This document shows positions 1-7,019 of a stretch of 7,609 nt of DNA, piece by piece. Within the stretch, counting starts at the first letter, position 1. Each line of letters begins with the position of its first letter. The translations under genes were made by a program, and so were the position numbers. Under the pieces are notes generated by a model that saw only the letters and a list, made by a program, of their open reading frames with translations, was not told the origin of the DNA and did no database searches. The stretch covers positions 1 to 7,609 of the forward strand of contig JAKBCQ010000097.1 in the NCBI GenBank assembly GCA_021807585.1, given 5' to 3'. This DNA is from Planctomycetota bacterium (GTDB lineage: Bacteria > Planctomycetota > Planctomycetia > Isosphaerales > Isosphaeraceae).

Positions 1-1802
1 TCGCCGTCGATCGCGGCCTTCACCGGAAGCCCCGGTTGTTCGAACGTCGCCTTCGGATTCATCAACGCCGCAGTGTATGTCGATCCGATTCCGTAGCGCG
101 GGCCGATCGTCAATTTGAGATCGGTGAGGTCGAAATTGCCGTTCTCGGCCCTCCCCGGCCCTCCCTTGACGAGCGACGGATCGGCGAGCGCCTCGATCTT
201 GATCGCCGTGATGTCGGGAAGGTCGCATGCGGCGACAATTGTGTACGTATCGAAGTCCGGATTCTTTCCGTCGATTTTGATCGCCAGATCGGCGTGTTTG
301 GATAGCTTGGCGCCTCCTTTCGATTCCATTTTCGAGGGGTCGAGAGCGGTCCACCGCGGTTGAACGGGGGGACGCAACCCGCGAAGCTTTTCCCACGCGT
401 CCATTCGCTCGGCCAAGCGTTCATCTTCAAATCGCTTGAGCGCCGCGAGATACGGAGCGTGCTCGCGGTCGTAAAGCCGCTTGGCGCGCTGAAACCCGCG
501 GGGATCGTCGATCAGATCGACTTCGGTCCGAACCGTAGTCGTGAACGTCGAGAGTAATCGATAATAATCGGCCTGGGGGATTGGATCAAATTTATGATCA
601 TGACATCGCGCGCACCCGACCGTGAGCCCGAGAACCGCAGTTCCGAGCGTGTTGACGACGTCGTCGAGTTCGTCGTAACGTTCCTTCTCGACCTGATTCG
701 CCGTGATCTGCGTACTGTGAACCCCCGCTGCGAGGAAGCCCGTCGCCTTGAGCGCAAGGTTGTCGTCGGGGGCGATCTCGTCGCCGGCGATCTGTCGCTT
801 GATAAATTGATCGTAAGGCGTATCTTTATTGATCGATTCGATCACGAAATCGCGATATGTATATGCGGTCGGACGATCGTAATCGTGTTCGAAGCCGTGG
901 CTTTCGGCGAATCGCGCCAAATCGAGCCAATGCCGCGCCCAGCGTTCGCCGTGCCTGGGGCTCTCGAGCAGGCGATCGACGACCTTCTCGAACGCGACGC
1001 GATCGGGATCGGGATCATTCACAAACGCTTTGATTTCTTCAGGAGTCGGCGGTAAGCCGATCAAGTCGTACGAGGCTCGGCGGATCAAAACCGGTCGACT
1101 CGCCCTCGGATTGGGCTCGATCCCCTTTTCTTCGAGCTTCGCGAGCACGAACCGATCGACGAATGTCGCGCATCGCGAGGGATCGCGAACGACGGGGTCG
1201 TCGGGCTTTGCAAGCGGTTGAAAGGCCCAGGTCTTTTTCGAAGCTTCGATGTCGATCTCGCGTTTGGGTCGAGGCGCAGCGGCGGGACCGGTTCGAGGAT
1301 CGGGAGCGCCTCGTTTCACCCACTCTTCGAGCGTTTTGATCGCGTCGGCGGGAAGTTTGCCCTTGGGGGGCATTTTCATGTCTTCGTCTTCATACCGAAC
1401 CGCGACGACGAGCGGGCTTGAATCGGGATCGCCGGGGACGATCGCGGGTCCTCCGTCGCCCCCTTTCACCCAACCCGCCTTGGCGTCGAGCAAAAGCCCG
1501 CCGCGCAGCTTTTTCGCTCCCGCCGAATGGCACGAATAACAATGCTCGACGAGGATCGGCCGAACCTTCGACTCAAATAATTCAAGATCGCGCGGCGCGA
1601 TCGGCGAATCGGCGGACGCCGATAAACAAAATGTCGAGATTGATCCAAGAACCCAGACAACCGTCAAGTAGAATCGACCATAACACGCGATCGAGGTCGT
1701 TTTCCTGTAAAAATCGACTTCGCGGGGCGAAGACGCTTTGTGGATGAATCGGCGAAGTCCGGCGAAACAAGTCGTATCGTTCGCGATCGAAAGTTGATTC
1801 AT
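1..1802 (-). CDS. Planctomycete cytochrome PSCyt1-DUF1549 protein, N-terminal 600 codons (cut by window edge)
   Basis: The frame is open from ATG at 1802 to the left edge, so the stop and C-terminus lie outside. Seen: a basic N-terminal stretch, a hydrophobic segment at about residues 44-60 followed by SASA (likely Sec signal or anchor, cleavage near 64), and a PSCyt1 domain at about 70-165 with haem-c motif CYSCH (88-92) and a possible Met ligand in MKMPPKGKL (142-150). A DUF1549 (PSCyt2) domain follows at about 212-420, with LIGLPPTPEE, ERWARHWLDLARFAES and a second CXXCH, CARCHDHKFDPIP (397-409). Family members normally end in DUF1553, which would be off-window. By family it is an exported protein with two possible haem sites; its substrate is unknown. 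A GGA lies 5 nt before the ATG. An in-frame ATG at 1835 follows a TAG by one codon and has no ribosome site. The signal segment starting after 43 residues is late, so the start is less certain than the gene. It is a paralogue of the protein at 4948-6753. Confidence 0.93.
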   Translation of the reverse strand, partial: MNQLSIANDTTCFAGLRRFIHKASSPREVDFYRKTTSIACYGRFYLTVVWVLGSISTFCLSASADSPIAPRDLELFESKVRPILVEHCYSCHSAGAKKLRGGLLLDAKAGWVKGGDGGPAIVPGDPDSSPLVVAVRYEDEDMKMPPKGKLPADAIKTLEEWVKRGAPDPRTGPAAAPRPKREIDIEASKKTWAFQPLAKPDDPVVRDPSRCATFVDRFVLAKLEEKGIEPNPRASRPVLIRRASYDLIGLPPTPEEIKAFVNDPDPDRVAFEKVVDRLLESPRHGERWARHWLDLARFAESHGFEHDYDRPTAYTYRDFVIESINKDTPYDQFIKRQIAGDEIAPDDNLALKATGFLAAGVHSTQITANQVEKERYDELDDVVNTLGTAVLGLTVGCARCHDHKFDPIPQADYYRLLSTFTTTVRTEVDLIDDPRGFQRAKRLYDREHAPYLAALKRFEDERLAERMDAWEKLRGLRPPVQPRWTALDPSKMESKGGAKLSKHADLAIKIDGKNPDFDTYTIVAACDLPDITAIKIEALADPSLVKGGPGRAENGNFDLTDLKLTIGPRYGIGSTYTAALMNPKATFEQPGLPVKAAIDG

Positions 1803-1832
1803 GGAATTCCGTCTCGTCGATTGCTTAACATT

Positions 1833-1862
1833 CATATACTATAGGGTCGCTAAGGCGAACAA
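1833..1862 (-). promoter_or_regulatory. Possible promoter for the PSCyt1-DUF1549 gene
   Basis: On the minus strand TTGTTC (1862-1857) is separated by 18 nt from TATATG (1838-1833). The -10 lies in an AT-rich patch that stands out from the GC-rich surroundings. Transcription would begin near 1827, giving a leader of about 25 nt before ATG 1802 and excluding the alternative ATG at 1835. Both boxes match consensus only partly. The same patch reads TATACT on the plus strand but has no convincing -35 there, so no promoter is called for the rightward pair. Confidence 0.35.
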
Positions 1863-1959
1863 GAGACGACACCGGTTATTGTATCCGTTTTGAATTCGAA
1901 TCCGCACGCGGTTTTCTACAGCTTGGATCAACCGGGTGGAGAAGCGGACCGAGGGAATC

Positions 1960-2247
1960 ATGGACATTATCGAGATCGATCGTTTTGAAAACGAGGGAAG
2001 AGTTCACGTTCTGGACGAGCCGATCCCGTTCGAGCTTACTTTCACCGACGGTCTTTGGGTTTTCCATAACGGAACGCTCAATCTTTGGGGTTACGGCCCC
2101 ACTCGAACAGAAGCGATCGCCGATCTCAACTCCGCCTTCGACGATTTATGGCGCGAAATCATCGAAGAGGCCGATGAATCGCTTGATTCCGCGGCGATCG
2201 AAATCAAAAGAATCCTGCTTAATCATCTGAAAATTGGAACGATCTAA
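1960..2247 (+). CDS. Small acidic HicB-like protein, putative antitoxin (95 aa)
   Basis: ATG 1960 is preferred over an in-frame GTG at 1936 because GAGGGA lies 4 nt before it, while the GTG has no ribosome site. The N-terminal half looks like beta strands (VHVLDEPIPFELTFTDGLWV, about 15-34). A turn motif, LNLWGYGPTRTEA (40-52), leads into a long acidic helix ending in IKRILLNHL (82-90). A strand-rich region with an aromatic-glycine turn and a T-x-x-EA helix start resembles the partial RNase-H-like fold of HicB antitoxins, but no DNA-binding domain is visible. The stop TAA 2245-2247 directly abuts the ATG of the next gene, so translation is probably coupled. It is divergent from the cytochrome gene at 1802. 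I infer an antitoxin role from fold-like features and its partner; I did not recognise a named family. Existence as a gene is more certain than function. Confidence 0.7.
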   Translation: MDIIEIDRFENEGRVHVLDEPIPFELTFTDGLWVFHNGTLNLWGYGPTRTEAIADLNSAFDDLWREIIEEADESLDSAAIEIKRILLNHLKIGTI

Positions 2248-2536
2248 ATGGCGAGGGACGCTCGCGACGTCGTCGCCGGATTGGTACGCAAAAGGGTTCG
2301 TAAAGACCGAAGGAGACCATATTTTTTTGAGGCTCCGGTACAAGGGTAAAATAACGATCGTCTCGACAAAGGTAAGCCGGTCCCATAAAGATATAAGCGA
2401 CAACCTGATAAGCGTTATGTCGAGCCGGGTCGGGCTCAATCGACGAGAATTCGAGAATCTTATCGATTGCGATTTAAGTTATGAGGATTACATTTCAATT
2501 CTCCTGATCCAAGGATTGATCGCGAACGATCCCTAA
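2248..2536 (+). CDS. HicA-like small protein, putative toxin, with an apparent +1 frameshift
   Basis: ATG 2248 follows the upstream TAA without a gap and reads MARDARDVVAGLVRK (15 codons). It then leaves frame at an A4 run (2290-2293). Skipping one base continues as GFVKTEGDHIFLRLRYKG and on to TAA 2534-2536. The joined product is 95 aa and has the HicA layout: a short helix with a basic end, Gly-Phe, a short strand, then G-D-H (22-24) where HicA has G-S-H with the catalytic histidine. Strands (KITIVSTKVS), DISDNLISVMSS, and a C-terminal LIDCDLSYEDYISIL follow. HicA proteins cut mRNA, and this one would be the toxin of the pair. Without the shift, frame 2 could start at TTG 2234, giving 100 aa with an unrelated N-terminus and no ribosome site. 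Frame 1 alone gives a stub of about 34 codons. The gene may be inactive, shifted by recoding, or mis-sequenced. Its 3' half is more AT-rich than its neighbours, consistent with acquisition. Confidence 0.6.
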
Positions 2537-2574
2537 CTTAAGTTCGCAGTCAATCTCGACTTGGCGCCGTCTCT

Positions 2575-3585
2575 TCAGGTCGTCTTGACGGGAGCGAAAG
2601 CGCTTAGCCGGAGCTTGCCGTCGTAATGCGCCGAGGCGATCCGCTTGCCGTCGGGATGAAGATCGACGTCGTAAAGCATGTTCGGCAGAGTGAATTTATA
2701 TGTTTCATTCACCTGATCGGGTTTAAACGTGAACAACAGCCCTCCCGAACCTCCTCCCGATCCCGCGAGTAAGAAACCGTCGGGATGAAAGCGGACGCTC
2801 CACATCGACCCTTTGATATCTTCTTTGGGACGTTCGAGCAGCTTTTCCTTGCCGGTTTTTCCGTCGAGCAGGACGATCGCGGGGGTGTGTACCGCGCCGA
2901 GCGGGTTTGAAGCCTCGATCAGCCCCGAACACGCGATCAACGCGCCGTCGGGAGAGATCGCGAGATCGCGTACTCCGCCGAAATCGACCCCCTGTCCCTG
3001 ATCGTAGTGATAAAGTTTCGCCGCGTCGAGATCGGCGAGGTGCTTCCACGTCGCTGCTTCCCACCGTTTGACGAGCCCCTTGAGATCGGCCGAGAACAAG
3101 AAAGCGCCTTTGGAATCGAAGAGCACGCGATAGACGTCTTTGGCGTGTCCCGAGATTTCGTGGACGAGCTTACCGTCTTCGATCGACCAAATCTTCACAA
3201 GCTTATCCGTTCCCGAGGTCGCGGCGAGCTTGCCGTCGGGAGAGACCGCGATCGACCGCACCCAGGGATGATGAGCGGCGATCGATCGGATCGGCTTGGG
3301 CTTTTGGTCGGTCGCGTTCCACCAGATCAACTTGCCGTCGCATCCTCCCGAAAGCACCGTGCGGCCGTCGGGAGCGAACGCGAGCGCCTGAACCCAGCTT
3401 TCGTGCGCCTCGAACGTCGTTTTGGCGGCCGATTCAAGGTTCCAGCGAATGACGAGCCGATCCTGCGATCCCGCCAAAACGTACGCTCCGGTGGGATCGA
3501 ATCGGCATGTCATTAACGGTGACGAATGAGCGAACTCTTTAACCGAAGCGATCTTCGCGGGATCGACCGAAACAGCCGTATTCAT
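2575..3585 (-). CDS. WD40 repeat beta-propeller protein (336 aa)
   Basis: Seven WD40-type repeats can be counted: about residues 17-50 (ends IRWNL), 58-91 (LIWWNA), 102-135 (VKIWSI), 144-177 (VKRWEA), 203-241 (an irregular blade with an insert), 259-289 and 303-331. Each has the ISPDG/FAPDG-type turn between strands, and the S/AGS or SGG strand is clear in most. Seven blades make one closed propeller and fill the whole protein, with no extra domain. Such propellers are protein-interaction platforms with no enzymatic activity of their own. No signal peptide, Tat motif or membrane segment is visible, so it should be cytoplasmic unless the start is wrong. It is the last gene of the minus-strand operon, 43 nt after the DUF1501 stop, with AAGGA 9 nt before the ATG. 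It ends 38 nt from the convergent HicA-like gene. Its partner is unknown; WD40 genes often accompany DUF1501/PSCyt loci in planctomycetes. Confidence 0.93.
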   Translation of the reverse strand: MNTAVSVDPAKIASVKEFAHSSPLMTCRFDPTGAYVLAGSQDRLVIRWNLESAAKTTFEAHESWVQALAFAPDGRTVLSGGCDGKLIWWNATDQKPKPIRSIAAHHPWVRSIAVSPDGKLAATSGTDKLVKIWSIEDGKLVHEISGHAKDVYRVLFDSKGAFLFSADLKGLVKRWEAATWKHLADLDAAKLYHYDQGQGVDFGGVRDLAISPDGALIACSGLIEASNPLGAVHTPAIVLLDGKTGKEKLLERPKEDIKGSMWSVRFHPDGFLLAGSGGGSGGLLFTFKPDQVNETYKFTLPNMLYDVDLHPDGKRIASAHYDGKLRLSAFAPVKTT

Positions 3586-3628
3586 TCGCCTGGTTCCTTG
3601 TTGGCGGCGACGGACGCCGAAGCGATCG

Positions 3629-4927
3629 TCATGCGAGCAGTTCTTTGATTGAGGTCGCGGTCGGTTCGGCGATCTGGATCGGCCGACCGTCGACCTCGAA
3701 TCCCCCCGCGGGATCGAGCCCGACCGCGTTCAAATACGTGTGGAACAGATGCCCTCCCGTCACCTCGTGATCGACGACCTCGGTCCCCTTCGCGTTCGTC
3801 TTGCCGAGCGCGATCCCCTTTTTGATCCCGCATCCCGCGAGCGCGATCGACCACGCCTTGCACCAATGATCGCGACCTTGATAAAAATTGATATGCGGAG
3901 TTCTGCCGAATTCCGACATCACGATCACAAGTGTGTGTTCAAGCCGCCCGCGGACGTGCAGATCTTCGAGAAGGGCCGAGAACCCCTGGTCGAACTCGCC
4001 GACCTGTTCGAGGTGAAAGGCGAAGTTCTCGTTGTGCGTGTCGTAATTCGAATGGACGCATTGGACATACGTCGCCCCCGCCTCGAGCAGTCTCCGCGCC
4101 AAGAGGCAATGGCGGCCGAAGTCGAAATCGCCGTAACGAAAGCGATCCGCGGCGTGTTCTTTGGAGATGTCGAAGACGTCTCGTTCGCGCATGAGCTTCG
4201 CGGCTTGTTCGTATGTGGATGTGTACGCCTCGGTTTCGGCCGATCGGCGTCGTTTGGCGAAGCGATCGTTGAGCATGCAGCGGAACGCCTGCCGCGATTG
4301 ATCGGCTGGGTCGGTGATTGCGGGATCGCGCAGCGTGTTCGCGGGCGCCTGACCGTTTCCCAGATAGAGCGGGGCGTGCCGTGGACCGAGGAACGCCGAT
4401 TCGTTGCGACCGAGCCCGCCGTGGCCGGGGGCGATGTGAATGTAACCGGGCAACGCGTCGGTCTCTTTGCCGAGGAACTTCGAAGCGACCGCCCCCAGCC
4501 TTGGATACTCCTGACCCGGCGCCTGCGCCCGCCCCGTGTGCATCAGGTAATCGCCTTTGCCGTGATCGTCGACCGCGGCGGCGTGCGTGTTCACCCCGCG
4601 AACGAGCGCCATGAGGTGCATCAGCTTGGCGGTGCGGGGCAAAAGCTCTGAAATCATGATTCCCGGAACCGAGGTTTCGATCGCGCCGAACGGACCCCCC
4701 GTCTCGGTCTTGGGCTTGGGATCCCAGGTTTCCAACTGGCTCGAGCCCCCCGCGAGATAAACGACCAAGATTTGCTTACGTTTTTTCTCGAGCGAATCGG
4801 CGAGTGCGAACGGCGAAAACCCGGGAACGCCCGCGACCGCGCCCCCCAGCAGCGCCGCGGTCCCGCCGAGGAACGATCGCCGTGAAAGAACATGTTCCGC
4901 CGACCCGCATGAATACGTGCATCGCAT
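3629..4927 (-). CDS. DUF1501 family protein, Tat-exported (432 aa)
   Basis: The N-terminus carries a twin-arginine signal: SRRSFLGG (15-22), a hydrophobic run to about 40, and a likely cut after FALA (40-43). The mature part has DUF1501 hallmarks in order: VVYLAGGSSQLETWDPKP (55-72), VDDHGKGDYLMHTGRA, a YDTHNENF segment, VIVMSEFGRTPHIN, GRDHWCKAWS, GGHLFHTYLNAVGLDP and DGRPIQ near the end. DUF1501 belongs to the alkaline-phosphatase/sulfatase-like fold group; its reaction is not established. Where I recall many members having a G-x-T-D motif after the GRDHW block, this one reads GKTNAKG, so a possible metal-ligand position is changed. The start is well supported, with AAGGAG 7 nt before ATG 4927. 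It is the middle gene of the operon: the DUF1549-DUF1553 stop is 20 nt upstream and the WD40 gene follows. Length is normal for the family. Tat export means it is probably folded, perhaps with cofactor, before crossing the membrane. Confidence 0.96.
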   Translation of the reverse strand: MRCTYSCGSAEHVLSRRSFLGGTAALLGGAVAGVPGFSPFALADSLEKKRKQILVVYLAGGSSQLETWDPKPKTETGGPFGAIETSVPGIMISELLPRTAKLMHLMALVRGVNTHAAAVDDHGKGDYLMHTGRAQAPGQEYPRLGAVASKFLGKETDALPGYIHIAPGHGGLGRNESAFLGPRHAPLYLGNGQAPANTLRDPAITDPADQSRQAFRCMLNDRFAKRRRSAETEAYTSTYEQAAKLMRERDVFDISKEHAADRFRYGDFDFGRHCLLARRLLEAGATYVQCVHSNYDTHNENFAFHLEQVGEFDQGFSALLEDLHVRGRLEHTLVIVMSEFGRTPHINFYQGRDHWCKAWSIALAGCGIKKGIALGKTNAKGTEVVDHEVTGGHLFHTYLNAVGLDPAGGFEVDGRPIQIAEPTATSIKELLA

Positions 4928-4947
4928 GGCCGTTCTCCTTAATGAGA

Positions 4948-6753
4948 TTAGTGATTATAGCGGAATTCGCTCGAGGCGACGATCGCCCAGGCGATTTCCT
5001 GGACCGCCTTGGGTTTGTCGGCGGTCCGCGGAGCGAGGCTCGCGACGATCGCGGCGCGTTCTTCTCCGGTCGGCCGACGCGATAAAAGCGCGAGATACAA
5101 CAAATCGGCGGTCGCCGCGGGGTCGCTAAGCGCCGAGGCGCGGCCGACGAGCCAAGAGGGAGAGGGTCCCAACCAGTAGCGGATCGGGTCCCCGTTGGAA
5201 AGAAACAAAGCCTGATGCACCGTCGGGGCGAGCCGGTCTTGAGCCTGGCCCGCTCCGGCCGAGAAAAAATGCACAAATGGTTGCTCGTTCCCCACGAGCG
5301 AACGATACGTTTCGGACTCGATCAAACGTTCGGCGAGCGCCTCGCGTTTGGGATCGAGCCGCGCGATCGCTCGGAACCGAGGATCGACGCCGATCAACGA
5401 TCGCTCGACCTCGGCGCGCTTCGCATCGACGATCCCCGCGGCCCGCATCACGCTCCACGCCAACTGCTCGGCCGAAAGCGGCCGAAGATTCGCCACGGCG
5501 TACCTCTCGGCGGCTAAATCCGCGGGCGAAACCTCGGCGGGAGGCTCGCTCGAACGCTGATATGCCCGCGTAAGCATAATTTCTCGCATAAATGCTTTAA
5601 TATTGTAATGCGATTGCGCGAATTCGTTCGCCAGCAGGTCGAGGAGTTCGGGATGAGAGGGGGGGTTGTCGGAATGATCGAAATCGACGGGGTCGACGAG
5701 CCCCCGGCCCAAAAGGAGAGCCCACAACCGGTTCGCGGCGTTGCGCGCGAACGCGGGATTCTCGTTCGAGGCGAGCGCCGCGGGGAGGAGCGAGCGGCGG
5801 CTGTGCTTCGGAATCGCACGCGTTCCGTTCACCGGCGCCACCCAGTATTCCTCCCCCTTGACGACCGTCGGCTCGACGGGAGGCGCGGCGTCGATCACCC
5901 GCGGACCGGTTGTATGCGTGATCTTTTTCTTGAATACCGATTTATACGTGACGTCTCCCTCCCCTTTCTCCCCAAGCATGAACGCGCCGCCGGCGGGTTG
6001 AACGCCGTAGGTTCGGCTGAAGAACGCGTATAAACCGTGGTAATGCGCCTGCTTGTAATCGTCGACGAGCGGGTGATCGTGGCACTGGGCGCATTGCATG
6101 TCGCGGCCCAGGAACAACCGGCCGACGTCGCGGGTGAGGATGTAAGGATCGCCTTCGCGCTCAAGATAAAACTTCGCGGGTCCTCGATTCGTCGGATCCG
6201 AACCGTCGCCGCTCAATATCTCTTTCACTAATTGATCGTAAGGCTTGTTCTCAAGAAACGACTGATAAAGATAAGTTTTCCATTGATCGGCGGGAACTTT
6301 TTGTTGATCGCGCCGTTCCATCAGCATGACGTCGAAAACGATCTGCATCCTGCGGGCGTACGCGGGCGCCGCGAGCAAGTGATCAATCAGTTTATCGCGT
6401 TTGTACGGCGAGGGGTCGTCGATAAAATCGCGCGCCTCGTCGGCCGAGGGGATCATCCCGGTCAAATCGAGATGCACACGACGGACGAATTCGCCGTCGG
6501 TCGCGGGCAATGCGAACTTCGTTTCGAGCCCTTGTTCGATCAACCGATCGATCCGTTCGTGGAGCGGAAGCGAAGCCGCGGACGCGACGCTGTTCGAAGT
6601 TTGATCTTTGGGTAGCGTCGGTTGCGGTTTGGCGAGCGTACCGACTTTCTTGGCGGCGTCGGCTGCGGTTTCGGCGGCGTCGACACGCGAGCACGCCCAA
6701 AGCGAAGCGAAGGCGATCAAAACGGCCGTCAGGGGGTTACGGTTCGGTTTCAT
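4948..6753 (-). CDS. DUF1549-DUF1553 planctomycete cytochrome-type protein (601 aa)
   Basis: A Sec-type signal opens the protein: MKPNR, hydrophobic LTAVLIAFASLWA (8-20), cleavage likely after RVDA (26). LWAC at 18-21 is a poor lipobox because of Trp at -2. DUF1549 (PSCyt2) spans about 62-250 with VHLDLTGMIPSADEA and the haem-c motif CAQCHDHPLVDDY (221-233). DUF1553 spans about 318-600 with HSRRSLLPAALAS, ARNAANRLWALLLGRGLVDP and SDNPPSHPELLDLLANEF. Unlike the paralogue at the left edge there is no N-terminal PSCyt1 domain; residues 27-60 are a low-complexity Ala/Lys/Pro linker. By family it is an envelope protein of unknown reaction, possibly a mono-haem electron carrier or binding protein. 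ATG 6753 is chosen because GGAAG lies 7 nt upstream. A TTG at 6777 would add eight residues but would place that ribosome site inside the gene. It is the first gene of the operon. Confidence 0.95.
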   Translation of the reverse strand: MKPNRNPLTAVLIAFASLWACSRVDAAETAADAAKKVGTLAKPQPTLPKDQTSNSVASAASLPLHERIDRLIEQGLETKFALPATDGEFVRRVHLDLTGMIPSADEARDFIDDPSPYKRDKLIDHLLAAPAYARRMQIVFDVMLMERRDQQKVPADQWKTYLYQSFLENKPYDQLVKEILSGDGSDPTNRGPAKFYLEREGDPYILTRDVGRLFLGRDMQCAQCHDHPLVDDYKQAHYHGLYAFFSRTYGVQPAGGAFMLGEKGEGDVTYKSVFKKKITHTTGPRVIDAAPPVEPTVVKGEEYWVAPVNGTRAIPKHSRRSLLPAALASNENPAFARNAANRLWALLLGRGLVDPVDFDHSDNPPSHPELLDLLANEFAQSHYNIKAFMREIMLTRAYQRSSEPPAEVSPADLAAERYAVANLRPLSAEQLAWSVMRAAGIVDAKRAEVERSLIGVDPRFRAIARLDPKREALAERLIESETYRSLVGNEQPFVHFFSAGAGQAQDRLAPTVHQALFLSNGDPIRYWLGPSPSWLVGRASALSDPAATADLLYLALLSRRPTGEERAAIVASLAPRTADKPKAVQEIAWAIVASSEFRYNH

Positions 6754-6868
6754 GGCGGCGCTTCCGTTCTCGTACAAGGCCGGGTTCGCGTCTCGACGCC
6801 GGTAAGGAACCGGCTGGAGCGACCCCGCGAGTGACGGCGGGAAAGCTATTGAGGCTCAACGATTGTTT

Positions 6869-6897
6869 AACATATCGGCCCGCGGCCGCGATTGCAA
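6869..6897 (-). promoter_or_regulatory. Candidate sigma-70-like promoter of the DUF1549-DUF1501-WD40 operon
   Basis: On the minus strand TTGCAA (6897-6892) is separated by exactly 17 nt from TATGTT (6874-6869); each box matches consensus at four of six positions. Directly upstream of the -35 the minus strand reads AAAAAAG, an A-tract placed where an UP element would contact RNA polymerase alpha subunits. Transcription would start near 6862, giving a leader of about 109 nt. It is the best-spaced candidate in the region, but planctomycete promoters are poorly defined. Confidence 0.45.
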
Positions 6898-6910
6898 GGA
6901 CTTTTTTCTG

Positions 6911-6935
6911 AACCGCCGCGCCGTCTGCGGCGGTT
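6911..6935. repeat. Perfect inverted repeat, 9-bp stem with 7-nt loop
   Basis: AACCGCCGC (6911-6919) pairs fully with GCGGCGGTT (6927-6935) around the loop GCCGTCT. It lies just upstream of the leftward -35 box. In neither direction is it followed by a T-run in the transcript sense (the adjacent run is A on the minus strand), so it does not fit an intrinsic terminator. It may be an operator or a structured element; the role is inferred from position only. Confidence 0.5.
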
Positions 6936-6990
6936 ACTTCAGATCGCGTTGATCGAGCTCCGACGGCTATCGCCGAGCAGGAATACGCCG

Positions 6991-7019
6991 TTATCAATCG
7001 CGTCGATATCAATTATAGA
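6991..7019 (+). promoter_or_regulatory. Possible rightward promoter for the small ORF and membrane protein
   Basis: TTATCA (6991-6996) and TATAGA (7014-7019) are separated by 17 nt, each matching four of six consensus positions, in an AT-rich patch. Transcription would start near 7026, about 60 nt before the possible small ORF and 240 nt before the membrane-protein gene. Support is sequence similarity and placement only. Confidence 0.35.

Noticed and set aside
594..1055. Plus-strand open frame of 153 codons opposite the PSCyt1-DUF1549 gene
   Set aside because: The minus strand encodes continuous DUF1549 sequence here; the plus frame is a shadow with no recognisable motif.
1833..1835. Upstream in-frame ATG as the start of the PSCyt1-DUF1549 gene
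   Set aside because: It has no ribosome site, sits one codon after an in-frame TAG, and overlaps the candidate -10 box.
2522..2547. Inverted repeat GCGAAC/GTTCGC with an AACTTAAGTT palindrome between the convergent genes, as a terminator
   Set aside because: The stem is only 6 bp with a 14-nt loop, partly inside the HicA-like gene, and no T-run follows on either strand.
3007..3516. Plus-strand open frame of 169 codons opposite the WD40 gene
   Set aside because: It is antisense to intact WD40 repeats. Its apparent regularity is the repeats read backwards.
3740..4651. Long plus-strand open frame (about 300 codons) opposite the DUF1501 gene
   Set aside because: It lies wholly antisense to a gene with clear family motifs, has no domain signature, and is explained by the GC-rich third positions of the real gene.
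6754..6777. TTG at 6777 as the start of the DUF1549-DUF1553 gene
   Set aside because: GGAAG is correctly spaced for ATG 6753 and would lie inside the gene with the TTG start; the extra residues also precede a normal signal peptide.
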